DNA from: NVTR01 sp036480115
Lineage (GTDB): Bacteria; Pseudomonadota; Alphaproteobacteria; Rhodobacterales; Rhodobacteraceae
Assembly: GCA_965224795.1 (NCBI GenBank)
Contig: CBDDAE010000001.1
Span: 62,001 to 126,000 of the forward strand
DNA length: 64,000 bases
Direction: 5' to 3'
Part shown: positions 23,388 through 31,555 of the stretch, one piece after another
Numbering within the stretch: the stretch's first letter is position 1
Layout: each line of letters begins with the position of its first letter
Made by a program: the position numbers and the translations under genes
Notes under the pieces: generated by a model
The model's input: only the letters and a program-made list of their open reading frames with translations
Databases searched by the model: none
What the model was told of the DNA's origin: nothing

Positions 23388-24341
23388 TTGCGTGATATCA
23401 AGTTGCCCAGCCAGCGCCATCCGGAAAAGGCGCATCGCCCTGACAATGCCCCCTTACGCAAGCCCGATTGGATTCGGGTAAAAGCCCCAAATTCCTCTGG
23501 GTATAAAAAGACCCGTGATATTTTGCGCGACAATAAATTGGTTACTGTGTGTCAGGAAGCCAGTTGCCCAAATGTGGGCGAGTGCTGGTCCCAGGGGCAC
23601 GCAACCATGATGATCATGGGCGAAGTCTGCACCCGGTCCTGTTCATTTTGTAACATTGCGACTGGAAAACCGCCTGAAGGACTGGACGTGTTTGAACCGG
23701 GTCGTGTGGCGGATGCTGTAAAGAAACTTGGGCTGAACCATGTGGTTGTTACATCCGTGGACCGCGATGATATTGCCGATGGTGGGGCGCAACATTTTGC
23801 GCAAACAATACGGGCAATCCGTGCACAATCCCCTGAAACAACCATTGAAATTTTAACACCCGACTTCCTTAAGTGCGCGCCGGAAACTGTTGAAACAGTT
23901 GTAAAATCCAGACCTGATGTTTTCAACCATAACCTTGAAACAGTGCCCGGGCTTTACCCCGAAGTGCGCGCCGGTGCCCGGTATTTCCATTCACTGCGCT
24001 TACTGCAACGGGTGAAGGAAATTGATCCAAGCATGTTTACCAAGTCCGGCATTATGGTCGGCTTAGGTGAAAACCGTCAGGCAGTCTTGCAGGTCATGGA
24101 CGACATGCGGGCAGCGGATGTGGATTTTTTGACCATCGGCCAATATCTGCAACCTACACCTAAACACCATGCTGTGGCTCGTTTTGTGACGCCTGAAGAA
24201 TTCAAATCCTACGAAACGGCAGCCTATGGCAAAGGTTTTTTGATGGTTTCTGCTTCGCCGCTAACACGCTCTAGTTATCATGCAGGCGATGATTTCGCCC
24301 AGCTGCGGGCCGCGAGATTGGAAAAACTGGACCGGGGTTAA
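23388..24341 (+). CDS. lipA: Lipoyl synthase
   Basis: A 317-residue radical-SAM enzyme that inserts two sulphurs into octanoyl groups on lipoate-dependent proteins. The auxiliary iron-sulphur cluster motif is in CQEASCPNVGEC, and the radical-SAM cysteines are in CTRSCSFCNI. The conserved C-terminal RSSYHAGDDF supplies the serine ligand. I chose the TTG at 23388, giving MRDIKLPSQRHPEKAHRPDN as in relatives, with GGGG eight bases upstream. An earlier TTG at 23364 would add eight residues. Confidence 0.95.
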   Translation: MRDIKLPSQRHPEKAHRPDNAPLRKPDWIRVKAPNSSGYKKTRDILRDNKLVTVCQEASCPNVGECWSQGHATMMIMGEVCTRSCSFCNIATGKPPEGLDVFEPGRVADAVKKLGLNHVVVTSVDRDDIADGGAQHFAQTIRAIRAQSPETTIEILTPDFLKCAPETVETVVKSRPDVFNHNLETVPGLYPEVRAGARYFHSLRLLQRVKEIDPSMFTKSGIMVGLGENRQAVLQVMDDMRAADVDFLTIGQYLQPTPKHHAVARFVTPEEFKSYETAAYGKGFLMVSASPLTRSSYHAGDDFAQLRAARLEKLDRG

Positions 24342-24345
24342 AAGG

Positions 24346-25245
24346 CTATTTCTTTTCAGATTCAACAGACGGAATAGCTCGCAGATAGGCTACGATCGCC
24401 GTCAAATCTGCGTCTGGCAGTTGCGCCAAGTTTTCCACGACCTCGGCCATCAACCCACCCACAGTGTCGAAATCTGGTTTAAATCCGGTTTTGAAATACG
24501 CCAGCACATCAGCATCGGACCAATTCAGCGCAACAGGCGTGATATTGGGAACAGTCCCGCGCCCGGTAGGATTTGGTGCCCCAGCCAACCATTTTGTTTT
24601 GTCTAATCCCCCCAGAAAATTACGCGGCGTATGGCATTCGGCGCAGTGGGTTAGCCCTTCAACCAAATATCTGCCACGTTCAATTTCAGGCGTTTCGGCC
24701 TGTGGCAATACCCAATCACTATTGCTGAAAAGTAGTTTCCAACCGCCAAGGCTGGCCCGAATGTTGAATGGAAATGATACATCGTGCTCTCGGCTTGGTG
24801 TAGCCATAGCAGGCAATGTTTGCAGGTACCCAAATAGCGAAACCACATCCTGCAGATCAACATGGGTGTAAGCCGTGTATGGAAATACTGGGAAATAGTG
24901 TTTTTTGCTGGGGGACGAGCCATGCAACAAGGCATTGGCCAAATCAAACGCTGTCCAACTACCAATGCCAACAAGCGTATCAGATGAAATGTTTGGCGCA
25001 TAGAAAGTGCCAAAATCGCTGACAAAGGCCTGACCGCCCGCAAGTTCCAAACGTGTTTCACGGGTGGCATCCGGGGTCGCATGGCATGAGGCACAGCCGC
25101 CAGCCAAAAACACCTGTTCACCACGCATAAGATCAGGCTCCAAGCCTGCAAGCTTAGCTGGATCAATTTGTTTAGGTGCGGTTAGGAAAAGGGCGCCAAG
25201 ACCAACAAGGGCCAGTCCTGCCGCCATCCAGATCAGTCGTTTCAT
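24346..25245 (-). CDS. Dihaem c-type cytochrome, membrane-anchored
   Basis: A 299-residue cytochrome with an N-terminal membrane anchor or uncleaved signal (residues 1-22) and two haem-binding motifs, CASCH (51-55) and CAECH (201-205), in the order seen in dihaem subunits of alcohol, fructose or gluconate dehydrogenases. Methionines downstream could be the sixth ligands. It faces the periplasm. It lies 20 bases after the cytochrome c' gene in the same direction, so electrons may pass between the two. No dehydrogenase gene is adjacent. Confidence 0.9.
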   Translation of the reverse strand: MKRLIWMAAGLALVGLGALFLTAPKQIDPAKLAGLEPDLMRGEQVFLAGGCASCHATPDATRETRLELAGGQAFVSDFGTFYAPNISSDTLVGIGSWTAFDLANALLHGSSPSKKHYFPVFPYTAYTHVDLQDVVSLFGYLQTLPAMATPSREHDVSFPFNIRASLGGWKLLFSNSDWVLPQAETPEIERGRYLVEGLTHCAECHTPRNFLGGLDKTKWLAGAPNPTGRGTVPNITPVALNWSDADVLAYFKTGFKPDFDTVGGLMAEVVENLAQLPDADLTAIVAYLRAIPSVESEKK

Positions 25246-25265
25246 AAATTACAATATGGCCGGTT

Positions 25266-25736
25266 TTAAAGTGGTTTGCGATAAGCTTTGTGACATGCGC
25301 CGCAAGCCCCGCCAACGGCACCCATTGCAGCTTGCAATTCAGCCAAGCCTACACCGGCCGCTGCATTCATGGCCGTCGCTGCCTCTACCAGCGCCGCGCC
25401 TTTTTTCCCAACATCTGGGAAGTTCTGCCAGATATCTGGCAAAGCGCGTGAATTCTCATTTTCAAAAGAATCCGACCCCTGTGGCCAATAGGATGTTTGG
25501 TTAAATGTCGACAGTGTCGCCAGATTAGACGCCGCTATCGATGCAGCTTCACTGTCATAATCAATAGCACCTTTTGCCATGCCACCAAGTATCCCAAGAT
25601 TATGTGTATAAAGCTGCATATGCGCTTTGCGCGCAGTGATGGGGCCATCAAAGGGGCCAGCCGCATGGCTTGCAGCGAATACTGCAGTTGTGGCAATTGC
25701 CAACCCTGCCGCGGCCATTGTTACTTTTTTCAACAT
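25266..25736 (-). CDS. Cytochrome c' (class II)
   Basis: A 156-residue secreted class II cytochrome. A signal peptide (about 1-22, ending VFAASHA) precedes a four-helix bundle, and the haem motif CGACH (145-149) lies near the C-terminus as is diagnostic. Members bind nitric oxide or act as electron carriers to dihaem partners. I started at the ATG encoding MLKKVTMAAAG; another start seven codons earlier would spoil the signal peptide. It is first in a two-gene operon, divergent from a LysR gene. Confidence 0.92.
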   Translation of the reverse strand: MLKKVTMAAAGLAIATTAVFAASHAAGPFDGPITARKAHMQLYTHNLGILGGMAKGAIDYDSEAASIAASNLATLSTFNQTSYWPQGSDSFENENSRALPDIWQNFPDVGKKGAALVEAATAMNAAAGVGLAELQAAMGAVGGACGACHKAYRKPL

Positions 25737-25830
25737 ATCAAATCTCCCTATGCGCAATTAGTGATGGCCTCAGAATAGATGTGCGATAAGTAATGTGTAG
25801 TCGTAAAATTCGCATTGGGATTATCTATTT

Positions 25831-26700
25831 ATGCACAGACAGGAAAATTGGGACCATTTGCGTTATTTGTTAGCTGTGGCCGAAGCAGGATCAGTTAGCC
25901 AAGCGGCACGAAACCTGGGCGTAAATCACGCTACGGTACTACGCCATGTCGCTGCGTTTGAGGGAATAACCGGCGCCGAAATATTTGCGAAATCTGCTTC
26001 TGGCTACTCGGTTCATGATGATCGCATGCGGGTCATTGATGCCGTGCGTGATGTTGAAACGGCCATACAGGCGGTCCAGCAAATCATTAAGGGTGCCCGG
26101 GTTCCAGCGCGCGGACTGGTTAGGGTGACGTCTACGGACGCATTTTGTCAAACTGTGTTGTCACCACTATTACCGACTTGGCAAAACCAATTGAATGGGT
26201 TGCGAATTGAATTGTTGTCAACAAATTCCCGTTTGGATTTTTCACGACTAGGGGCGGACATCACGGTAAGACCGGCGGTAAAACTGGATGATGATTTACA
26301 CGGCGTTATTGCCTGCGAATTGGGATTTGACGTCTACTGCGCAACCGGGTCCAAGCCGAAAGGCTGGCTGTCGCAAGCCGGATCCCTTGAGCGATCTGGC
26401 GTAGCTGAGTGGATGGGTAAAAACATTCCCAGCAATAAGATCACCGGTTCCTCAGATAGTTTTCTGGTACTTCGAGAAATGGCGGCAGTAGGATTGGGAC
26501 AGGTAATCCTGCCTTGTTTTATGGCGGATAATGATCGCCGTTTGCGCCGTTGTCCCGGGATACTGCCAAATATTACAATTAATCTTTGGGTGGCCAACCA
26601 TGTCGACCTGGACAATGTATCGCGGATCAAAACAGTGCGTGAATTGTTGGTAACGTATTTTCAGGGTCAATCCGAACGGATGGCTGGGCGCGTAAAATAA
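25831..26700 (+). CDS. LysR-family transcriptional regulator
   Basis: A 289-residue LysR-type protein with an N-terminal helix-turn-helix (about 17-38, EAGSVSQAARNLGVNHATVL) and a periplasmic-binding-protein-like effector domain from about residue 90. The HTH subtype (VNHATVLRHVAAFE) is the one common in alphaproteobacterial single-gene LysRs of unknown ligand. It diverges from the cytochrome c' operon across 94 bases, so that operon is the likely target. Confidence 0.88.
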   Translation: MHRQENWDHLRYLLAVAEAGSVSQAARNLGVNHATVLRHVAAFEGITGAEIFAKSASGYSVHDDRMRVIDAVRDVETAIQAVQQIIKGARVPARGLVRVTSTDAFCQTVLSPLLPTWQNQLNGLRIELLSTNSRLDFSRLGADITVRPAVKLDDDLHGVIACELGFDVYCATGSKPKGWLSQAGSLERSGVAEWMGKNIPSNKITGSSDSFLVLREMAAVGLGQVILPCFMADNDRRLRRCPGILPNITINLWVANHVDLDNVSRIKTVRELLVTYFQGQSERMAGRVK

Positions 26701-26709
26701 CCTTTAGGG

Positions 26710-26889
26710 TTACCGGTCAAAACGTGGTCGGGCGCGGTCTAATGTTAGCCAGTCAGGCCAACCGAACCACCATTCAAATGCAGCTAATACGGCGCAAAAC
26801 AGGATCACACCGAACACTAGCATTACCCGCTTGGCCGAGGGCGGATGCCTGGCCCATTTGGCCATTCGTACAAAGTGGCGCAGGTTCAT
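26710..26889 (-). CDS. 59-residue single-pass membrane protein
   Basis: A short gene that starts directly after the hpt stop codon with no gap. It encodes MNLRHFVRMAKWARHPPSAK at the N-terminus, one hydrophobic helix (about residues 22-41, around VFGVILFCAVLAAFEWWF) and the tail GWPDWLTLDRARPR. The basic N-terminus and the FGWPDWLT motif recur beside hpt in Rhodobacterales as I remember them. The orientation is probably N-in. Function is unknown. It is translationally coupled to hpt. Confidence 0.82.
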   Translation of the reverse strand: MNLRHFVRMAKWARHPPSAKRVMLVFGVILFCAVLAAFEWWFGWPDWLTLDRARPRFDR

Positions 26890-27426
26890 TTAGGTGAACC
26901 GAACCTTTCCGATATAGGGAAGATTGCGATTTCGTTGCGCAAAATCGATGCCATACCCGACCACAAATTCATCCGGTATTTCAAACCCTGTCCAGTCAGC
27001 CTTCACATCCACCTCTCGACGGGTGGGCTTATCAAGCAATGCAATAGTTTTTAGTTTTCGGGGTTTGCGAGACTTTAAAAGCCCAACAACATGTTTGAGG
27101 GTGAAACCCGTATCAACGATATCTTCAACCAACAATACATCTTCATCGCCGATTTTTCCACGCAAGTCCTTAAGAATTCGAACCTCACGGCTGCTTTCCA
27201 TACCATCGCCGTATGATGATGCTTCAAGAAAATCGACCTCAATATTCATGTCAATTTCGCGCACCAAATCCGCGATGAACACGAATGATCCCCGAAGCAA
27301 ACCAACCACAACCAGTTTTTCGGTGTCTTTATATGCCGCTTCAATTTCGCGTGCCAAAGTTTCAATTCTGGCGGCAATGGTTTTGGCAGAAATCATTTTA
27401 TCAATTTCATATGGTCGGTGCGGCAT
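26890..27426 (-). CDS. hpt: Hypoxanthine phosphoribosyltransferase
   Basis: A 178-residue type I phosphoribosyltransferase that salvages hypoxanthine (and often guanine) to IMP (and GMP). The PRPP-binding motif VLLVEDIVDTGFTL lies at about 97-110, and the family's flexible loop stretch LEASSYGDGMESS at about 67-79. The C-terminal FVVGYGIDFAQRNRNLPYIG is complete. I chose the ATG at 27426 (MPHRPYEID), as the frame is open far upstream without family-like sequence. It is divergent from the COQ10-like gene. Confidence 0.94.
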   Translation of the reverse strand: MPHRPYEIDKMISAKTIAARIETLAREIEAAYKDTEKLVVVGLLRGSFVFIADLVREIDMNIEVDFLEASSYGDGMESSREVRILKDLRGKIGDEDVLLVEDIVDTGFTLKHVVGLLKSRKPRKLKTIALLDKPTRREVDVKADWTGFEIPDEFVVGYGIDFAQRNRNLPYIGKVRFT

Positions 27427-27495
27427 GTCATCCCCTTGCAAATCCCTGTGCAGTTTACGTAATGAACGGGACAAGTCACCAGTCAAAAGGCCGCA

Positions 27496-27939
27496 ATGCC
27501 CAAACATTCTGAAATTCGCACGATGCCCTACACGGCCAAACAGATGTATTCCCTGGTGGCAGACGTGGAAAAGTACCCTGAATTCCTGCCCTGGTGCGCT
27601 GCGGCACGAATTCGATCGGTAACAACCCAAGGCGACAGCGACGTCATGGAGGCAGATCTGGTAATTTCGTTTAAAGTGTTTCGTGAACGCTTTGGCAGCA
27701 GGGTGACACTTTGGCCCTCCAGCAATACGATCGACACAGAATATCTGGATGGTCCGTTTAAATATCTGAAATCCACCTGGAAATTTAGTGATGTTGCCGA
27801 CGGTTGTGCGGTGGATTTCCACGTTGATTTTGAATTTCGCAATGTCATATTGCAAAAAGTCATTGGTGTGGTGTTTGATCAGGCGATGCACAAGATTGTG
27901 CGCGCCTTTGAAAATCGGGCGGCTACACTTTACGGTTAG
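27496..27939 (+). CDS. COQ10/RatA-family START-domain protein
   Basis: A 147-residue SRPBCC protein of the COQ10/RatA family. The N-terminal YTAKQMYSLVADVEKYPEFL and WCAAARI are characteristic. In mitochondria and probably in alphaproteobacteria, COQ10 binds ubiquinone and helps its use in respiration. The RatA toxin role described in E. coli need not apply. Its gene is followed after three bases by the MmgE/PrpD gene. Confidence 0.9.
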   Translation: MPKHSEIRTMPYTAKQMYSLVADVEKYPEFLPWCAAARIRSVTTQGDSDVMEADLVISFKVFRERFGSRVTLWPSSNTIDTEYLDGPFKYLKSTWKFSDVADGCAVDFHVDFEFRNVILQKVIGVVFDQAMHKIVRAFENRAATLYG

Positions 27940-27942
27940 GGA

Positions 27943-29253
27943 ATGTCCATGTCAGTGACATCGCTTTTATCTAAATTTTCCCGTCAAAAACAGCTGCCGG
28001 ATTCTGCTTTGGAAATGATGCGGCTTTCATTGTTGGATTGGTCAGCATGCGCCCTTGCTGGCAGCAACGAGCCGGTAACAAAAATAGTCCAAAACCTCGT
28101 GCTGTCAGAGGGCGGTTCGCCCCAGGCCCTGTGTGTCGGAGCTACAATGCGCGCCCCACTGCGAAACGCCGCACTTATCAACGGTGTTACATCCCACGCG
28201 CTGGATTATGACGATACCCATTTTGCCCATATAGGCCATCCGTCGGTTGCGGTTGTCCCTACCGCTCTTGCCGTCGCCGAGCACGTGGGATCTTCGGGCG
28301 CAGATTTTCTGAAGGCGGCTTTGATCGGTATAGAGGCATCCATTCGCGTAGGTATCTGGTTGGGGCGGTCACATTATCAGGCCGGTTTTCATCAAACCGC
28401 TACTGCTGGCACCTTTGGCGCAACCATAGCGGCCGGACGGTTGCTGGAATTAGATCCGGACCAAATGGAACACGCATTGGGTATTGCCAGCACCCGGGCA
28501 TCGGGGTTGAAATCCCAATTTGGAACCATGGGCAAGCCCATGAATGCAGGAATTGCTGCGTCAAATGGCGTTGAAGCTGCGCTTTTGGCAAAGTCCGGGT
28601 TCCTGTCCAACCCAAAGGGGCTTGAATGTATGCAAGGGTTTGCTGACACCCATGCAGGTGCCAGTGATGGGGCAGGTTTTGTCGATATTGGCAAGACCTG
28701 GCTGTTTGAAAGCATTAGCCATAAATTCCACGCCTGCTGTCATGGGGTGCACGCAACATTAGAAGCGATTGGCAAAATTGCGTCTGAAATCCAACCGGAA
28801 CATGTGAAGTCTGTAAAAATTGTCACCAATCCGCGGTGGCAAAATGTATGTAACATCCAGCAACCCGTAAGCGAGCTAGAGGCAAAATTCAGCTACAACT
28901 TAACGGCGGCGATGGCGCTAAGTCAGGTTTCAACCGGTGATTTGAACAGCTTTAGTCAGCAAACCCTGCAAAATGCCGGGATTGCAGCGTTGAGAGGCAA
29001 AGTTGAAGTTCAATTCAACCCCGACATTCCCGAAACCGCCGCGAAGGTTGTTGTCGTAATGGATGACGGAAAAAATTTCAAAGCCCAGCACGATTTGAAT
29101 GCGAAAATTTCGATGGATCAACGTCGTGAAAAGCTACAGGCGAAAGCAGCTGCATTGGTTGGGCAAGATCATGCACAGAACCTATGGCGGGCTATCTCAA
29201 CGGGACCGGATATGAAGGCGTTTGCGAAGCTTTTGGCAATGGCCAAACCCTAA
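27943..29253 (+). CDS. MmgE/PrpD-family protein
   Basis: A 436-residue member of the MmgE/PrpD family, which includes 2-methylcitrate dehydratase, iminodisuccinate epimerase and cis-aconitate decarboxylase. The helical domain contains NAALINGVTSHALDYDDTH and GIASTRASGLKSQFGTM. No methylcitrate-cycle genes are nearby, so the substrate is open. It is probably co-transcribed with the COQ10-like gene, three bases upstream. It ends convergent with cinA. Confidence 0.88.
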   Translation: MSMSVTSLLSKFSRQKQLPDSALEMMRLSLLDWSACALAGSNEPVTKIVQNLVLSEGGSPQALCVGATMRAPLRNAALINGVTSHALDYDDTHFAHIGHPSVAVVPTALAVAEHVGSSGADFLKAALIGIEASIRVGIWLGRSHYQAGFHQTATAGTFGATIAAGRLLELDPDQMEHALGIASTRASGLKSQFGTMGKPMNAGIAASNGVEAALLAKSGFLSNPKGLECMQGFADTHAGASDGAGFVDIGKTWLFESISHKFHACCHGVHATLEAIGKIASEIQPEHVKSVKIVTNPRWQNVCNIQQPVSELEAKFSYNLTAAMALSQVSTGDLNSFSQQTLQNAGIAALRGKVEVQFNPDIPETAAKVVVVMDDGKNFKAQHDLNAKISMDQRREKLQAKAAALVGQDHAQNLWRAISTGPDMKAFAKLLAMAKP

Positions 29254-29267
29254 CTGGATTTTGAAAT

Positions 29268-29750
29268 CTATCTGCTAAGCCTAGTAACAATCATTTTCAA
29301 TCCATGCAGGACTGCGGCCTTTCGCACTTTTTGGCGGCCGAGTGCCAGAAATTCGATGGTTTCACTGCTACAGGTCTGGTTTTTAACGGCCAATGCAAAA
29401 CACACACGACCTTCGGGTTTATGGTCAGACCCGCCTGGACCCGCAATGCCGGTTATGGCAAGTGCCAAATCGGCCCCGGCAGACACAAGCGCGCCCTTGG
29501 CCATTTCCATTGCAACCTGTTGTGAAACCGCGCCAAATTCGTTGAGAGTTGCTGCTTTAACGCCCAGCATGTCCGATTTGGCCCCATTGGAATAAGTAAC
29601 ATAGCCACGCTCAAACATGTCTGATGAACCAGGAATTTCTGTCAGTGTCCCTGCTATTAGCCCGCCGGTGCAACTTTCGGCGGTAGTGATGCGCAAAGAT
29701 TTAGTGCGGCATATATCTAATATCTGTTGGGATAGACTTAAAACATCCAA
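29268..29750 (-). CDS. CinA-family nicotinamide-nucleotide amidase
   Basis: A 160-residue stand-alone CinA C-terminal domain (PncC type), which deamidates NMN to NaMN. The family block TTAESCTGGLIAG (with the active-site Ser) and ITGIAGPGGSDHKPEGRVCF are intact. I chose the TTG at 29750 (MDVLSLSQ), nine bases after AGGGA, rather than a TTG ten codons earlier. The start overlaps the last codons of pgpA, so it is coupled to it. Confidence 0.88.
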   Translation of the reverse strand: MDVLSLSQQILDICRTKSLRITTAESCTGGLIAGTLTEIPGSSDMFERGYVTYSNGAKSDMLGVKAATLNEFGAVSQQVAMEMAKGALVSAGADLALAITGIAGPGGSDHKPEGRVCFALAVKNQTCSSETIEFLALGRQKVRKAAVLHGLKMIVTRLSR

Positions 29751-30256
29751 TGCAAATATTCCCTGGCCACTTCCCCCCAATGGGCCCAGGCAGCGGCAAA
29801 AAACACAACCAGTGCGGCCAAAAGCCCCGCGATTACATCATCAAACATCACTCCAAAGGCGTCATTGCGTCTGTCAGCCCAACCAACAGGGCCAGGTTTC
29901 CAAATATCAAACAGGCGAAACATAAGAAATCCAACCACCCAACCGGGGTAGGGAAATATCCAAGGGTCCGCTCCGGCATGCCACAGCCCAATCGACAGTG
30001 GCCAAAGTGCAATCCACTGGCCAACGACTTCGTCGATTACAATTTCGGAAGGATCGTGATCGTCCTTTCCACGGGTTGCATTGGCAGTGGCCCACCACCC
30101 AACGAAAAACAGCACAACCGTCGCCAGTGCAAAAGTTGGAAAGCCAAATAACGCGTGGATAACCCAGGCCAGTGGAATGGCCGCAAGTGAGCCCCATGTA
30201 CCAGGGGCAGGGCGCAACAGCCCAACATAAAAGAAAGTGGCAATAAATCTGCTCAT
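29738..30256 (-). CDS. pgpA: Phosphatidylglycerophosphatase A
   Basis: A 172-residue inner-membrane enzyme that removes the phosphate from phosphatidylglycerophosphate, the last step to phosphatidylglycerol. The motifs GLLRPAPGTWGSLAAIPLAW, EIVIDEVVGQWIAL and FRLFDIWKPGPVGWADRR are all present, including the acidic catalytic residues. It has four hydrophobic segments. It overlaps ispDF by four bases upstream and cinA by 13 downstream, an ispDF-pgpA-cinA operon. Confidence 0.95.
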   Translation of the reverse strand: MSRFIATFFYVGLLRPAPGTWGSLAAIPLAWVIHALFGFPTFALATVVLFFVGWWATANATRGKDDHDPSEIVIDEVVGQWIALWPLSIGLWHAGADPWIFPYPGWVVGFLMFRLFDIWKPGPVGWADRRNDAFGVMFDDVIAGLLAALVVFFAAAWAHWGEVAREYLHWMF

Positions 30257-31401
30257 ATTTTTACCAACGTTGCTGTGGCGCTGGCGGCAATGCCTTCGCC
30301 GCGCCCGGTAAACCCTAAGCGTTCTGAAGTTGTTGCTTTTACACTGATCCGATCAGCTGAGACCCCCATTATTTGCGCCAGTTCTTTGGCCATGTCACGC
30401 GAATGGGGCGCTATTTTCGGTTCCTCGCAAATCAGCGTGACATCGGCATTGGACAGGGAAAATCCCCTGACGTTGGCCCGCGCCACTGCATCTTCCAAAA
30501 ATATCCGGCTGGCCGCGCCACGCCACTGTGGGTCAGTTGGTGGAAAATGTTGACCAATGTCGCCATCCGCAAGGGCGCCGTAAATCGCATCAGTTAGCGC
30601 ATGCATTCCAACATCTGCATCAGAATGCCCCTGCAAAGTGCGATCATGGGCAATGGTAACGCCGCATAGGATGACACTGTCACCCGCCCCAAAACGATGT
30701 ACGTCAAAGCCATTACCGGTCCGAATATCCATAGTGTCGCTTAACATCGTTTCGGCCTTGATAAAATCCGCTTCCGTAGTGATTTTTAGATTACGTTCTT
30801 CCCCTTCGACAATCTTAACATCCATGCCTGCGCGCTGTGCCACTTCAACATCATCCGAGGCATCTGAATTGTCCGCAATATGGGCCGCCAGAATCTGGTC
30901 CAGATGAAACCCTTGCGGAGTTTGCGCTAGATAAAGGTTTGCGCGATCCCGGTTGCCGGTGACAAACCCGTCTGTGCCGTGCCATAGCGCATCCGTCATC
31001 GCGATTGCTGGGGCTGCAGCCGGGGCGTTGGTAAGCGCGTCCAAAACCCGATCAATGATTGTAGAGCTTACCAAAGGACGCGCGGCATCATGGATGAGCA
31101 CTAAATCCACATCCTTGGCCAAGACCTGCAACCCGGCCAAAACAGAAGCTTTACGAGTGTCGCCGCCATTTACGATTTCGGCACGTGGCTGTCTGGGCCA
31201 CAGATCGGATTGTATGTCATCAGGATGTAGCACCAGTATCAGCTGATCAATTTCAGGATGATTGGCAAAGGCATCCATACTGCGCTTTGCAACCGATTGC
31301 CCCCGCAACATGCGCCACTGCTTTGGCACTTCGCCGCCCACACGGGTACCACGTCCGGCGGCAACTATGACAACGGCAATCTTTTTGTCAGGCTTTTCCA
31401 T
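30253..31401 (-). CDS. ispDF: Bifunctional IspD/IspF enzyme of the MEP isoprenoid pathway
   Basis: A 382-residue fusion. The N-terminal IspD domain (1 to about 225) has the nucleotide-binding AAGRGTRVGGEVPKQW and makes CDP-methylerythritol. The C-terminal IspF domain (about 231-382), starting RTGNGFDVHRFGAGDSV with its metal-binding Asp and His, makes the cyclic diphosphate. The fusion is characteristic of alphaproteobacteria. It is first in a minus-strand operon, divergent from dusB across 154 bases. Confidence 0.97.
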   Translation of the reverse strand: MEKPDKKIAVVIVAAGRGTRVGGEVPKQWRMLRGQSVAKRSMDAFANHPEIDQLILVLHPDDIQSDLWPRQPRAEIVNGGDTRKASVLAGLQVLAKDVDLVLIHDAARPLVSSTIIDRVLDALTNAPAAAPAIAMTDALWHGTDGFVTGNRDRANLYLAQTPQGFHLDQILAAHIADNSDASDDVEVAQRAGMDVKIVEGEERNLKITTEADFIKAETMLSDTMDIRTGNGFDVHRFGAGDSVILCGVTIAHDRTLQGHSDADVGMHALTDAIYGALADGDIGQHFPPTDPQWRGAASRIFLEDAVARANVRGFSLSNADVTLICEEPKIAPHSRDMAKELAQIMGVSADRISVKATTSERLGFTGRGEGIAASATATLVKI

Positions 31402-31427
31402 GGGGATTACCTATGCAAGTGGATACC

Positions 31428-31466
31428 ATTGGGCAATGGTGGATCAATTTGCCCAATTTTTGGGCA
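31428..31466. repeat. Three copies of TTGGGCA in alternating orientation upstream of dusB
   Basis: ATTGGGCA at 31428-31435, TGCCCAA at 31450-31456 and TTGGGCA at 31460-31466. The last two form a perfect inverted repeat with a three-base loop. They lie in the divergent gap between ispDF and dusB-ntrBC and may be an operator or a leader hairpin. Confidence 0.5.
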
Positions 31467-31555
31467 GTATCCGTCAATTGGGGTTTGGATCAGACGAATT
31501 TGCGTTTGTAGCCAAACTAAAGTAGCACGTTCGCTTCTGCATAAGGATTGGGCAT

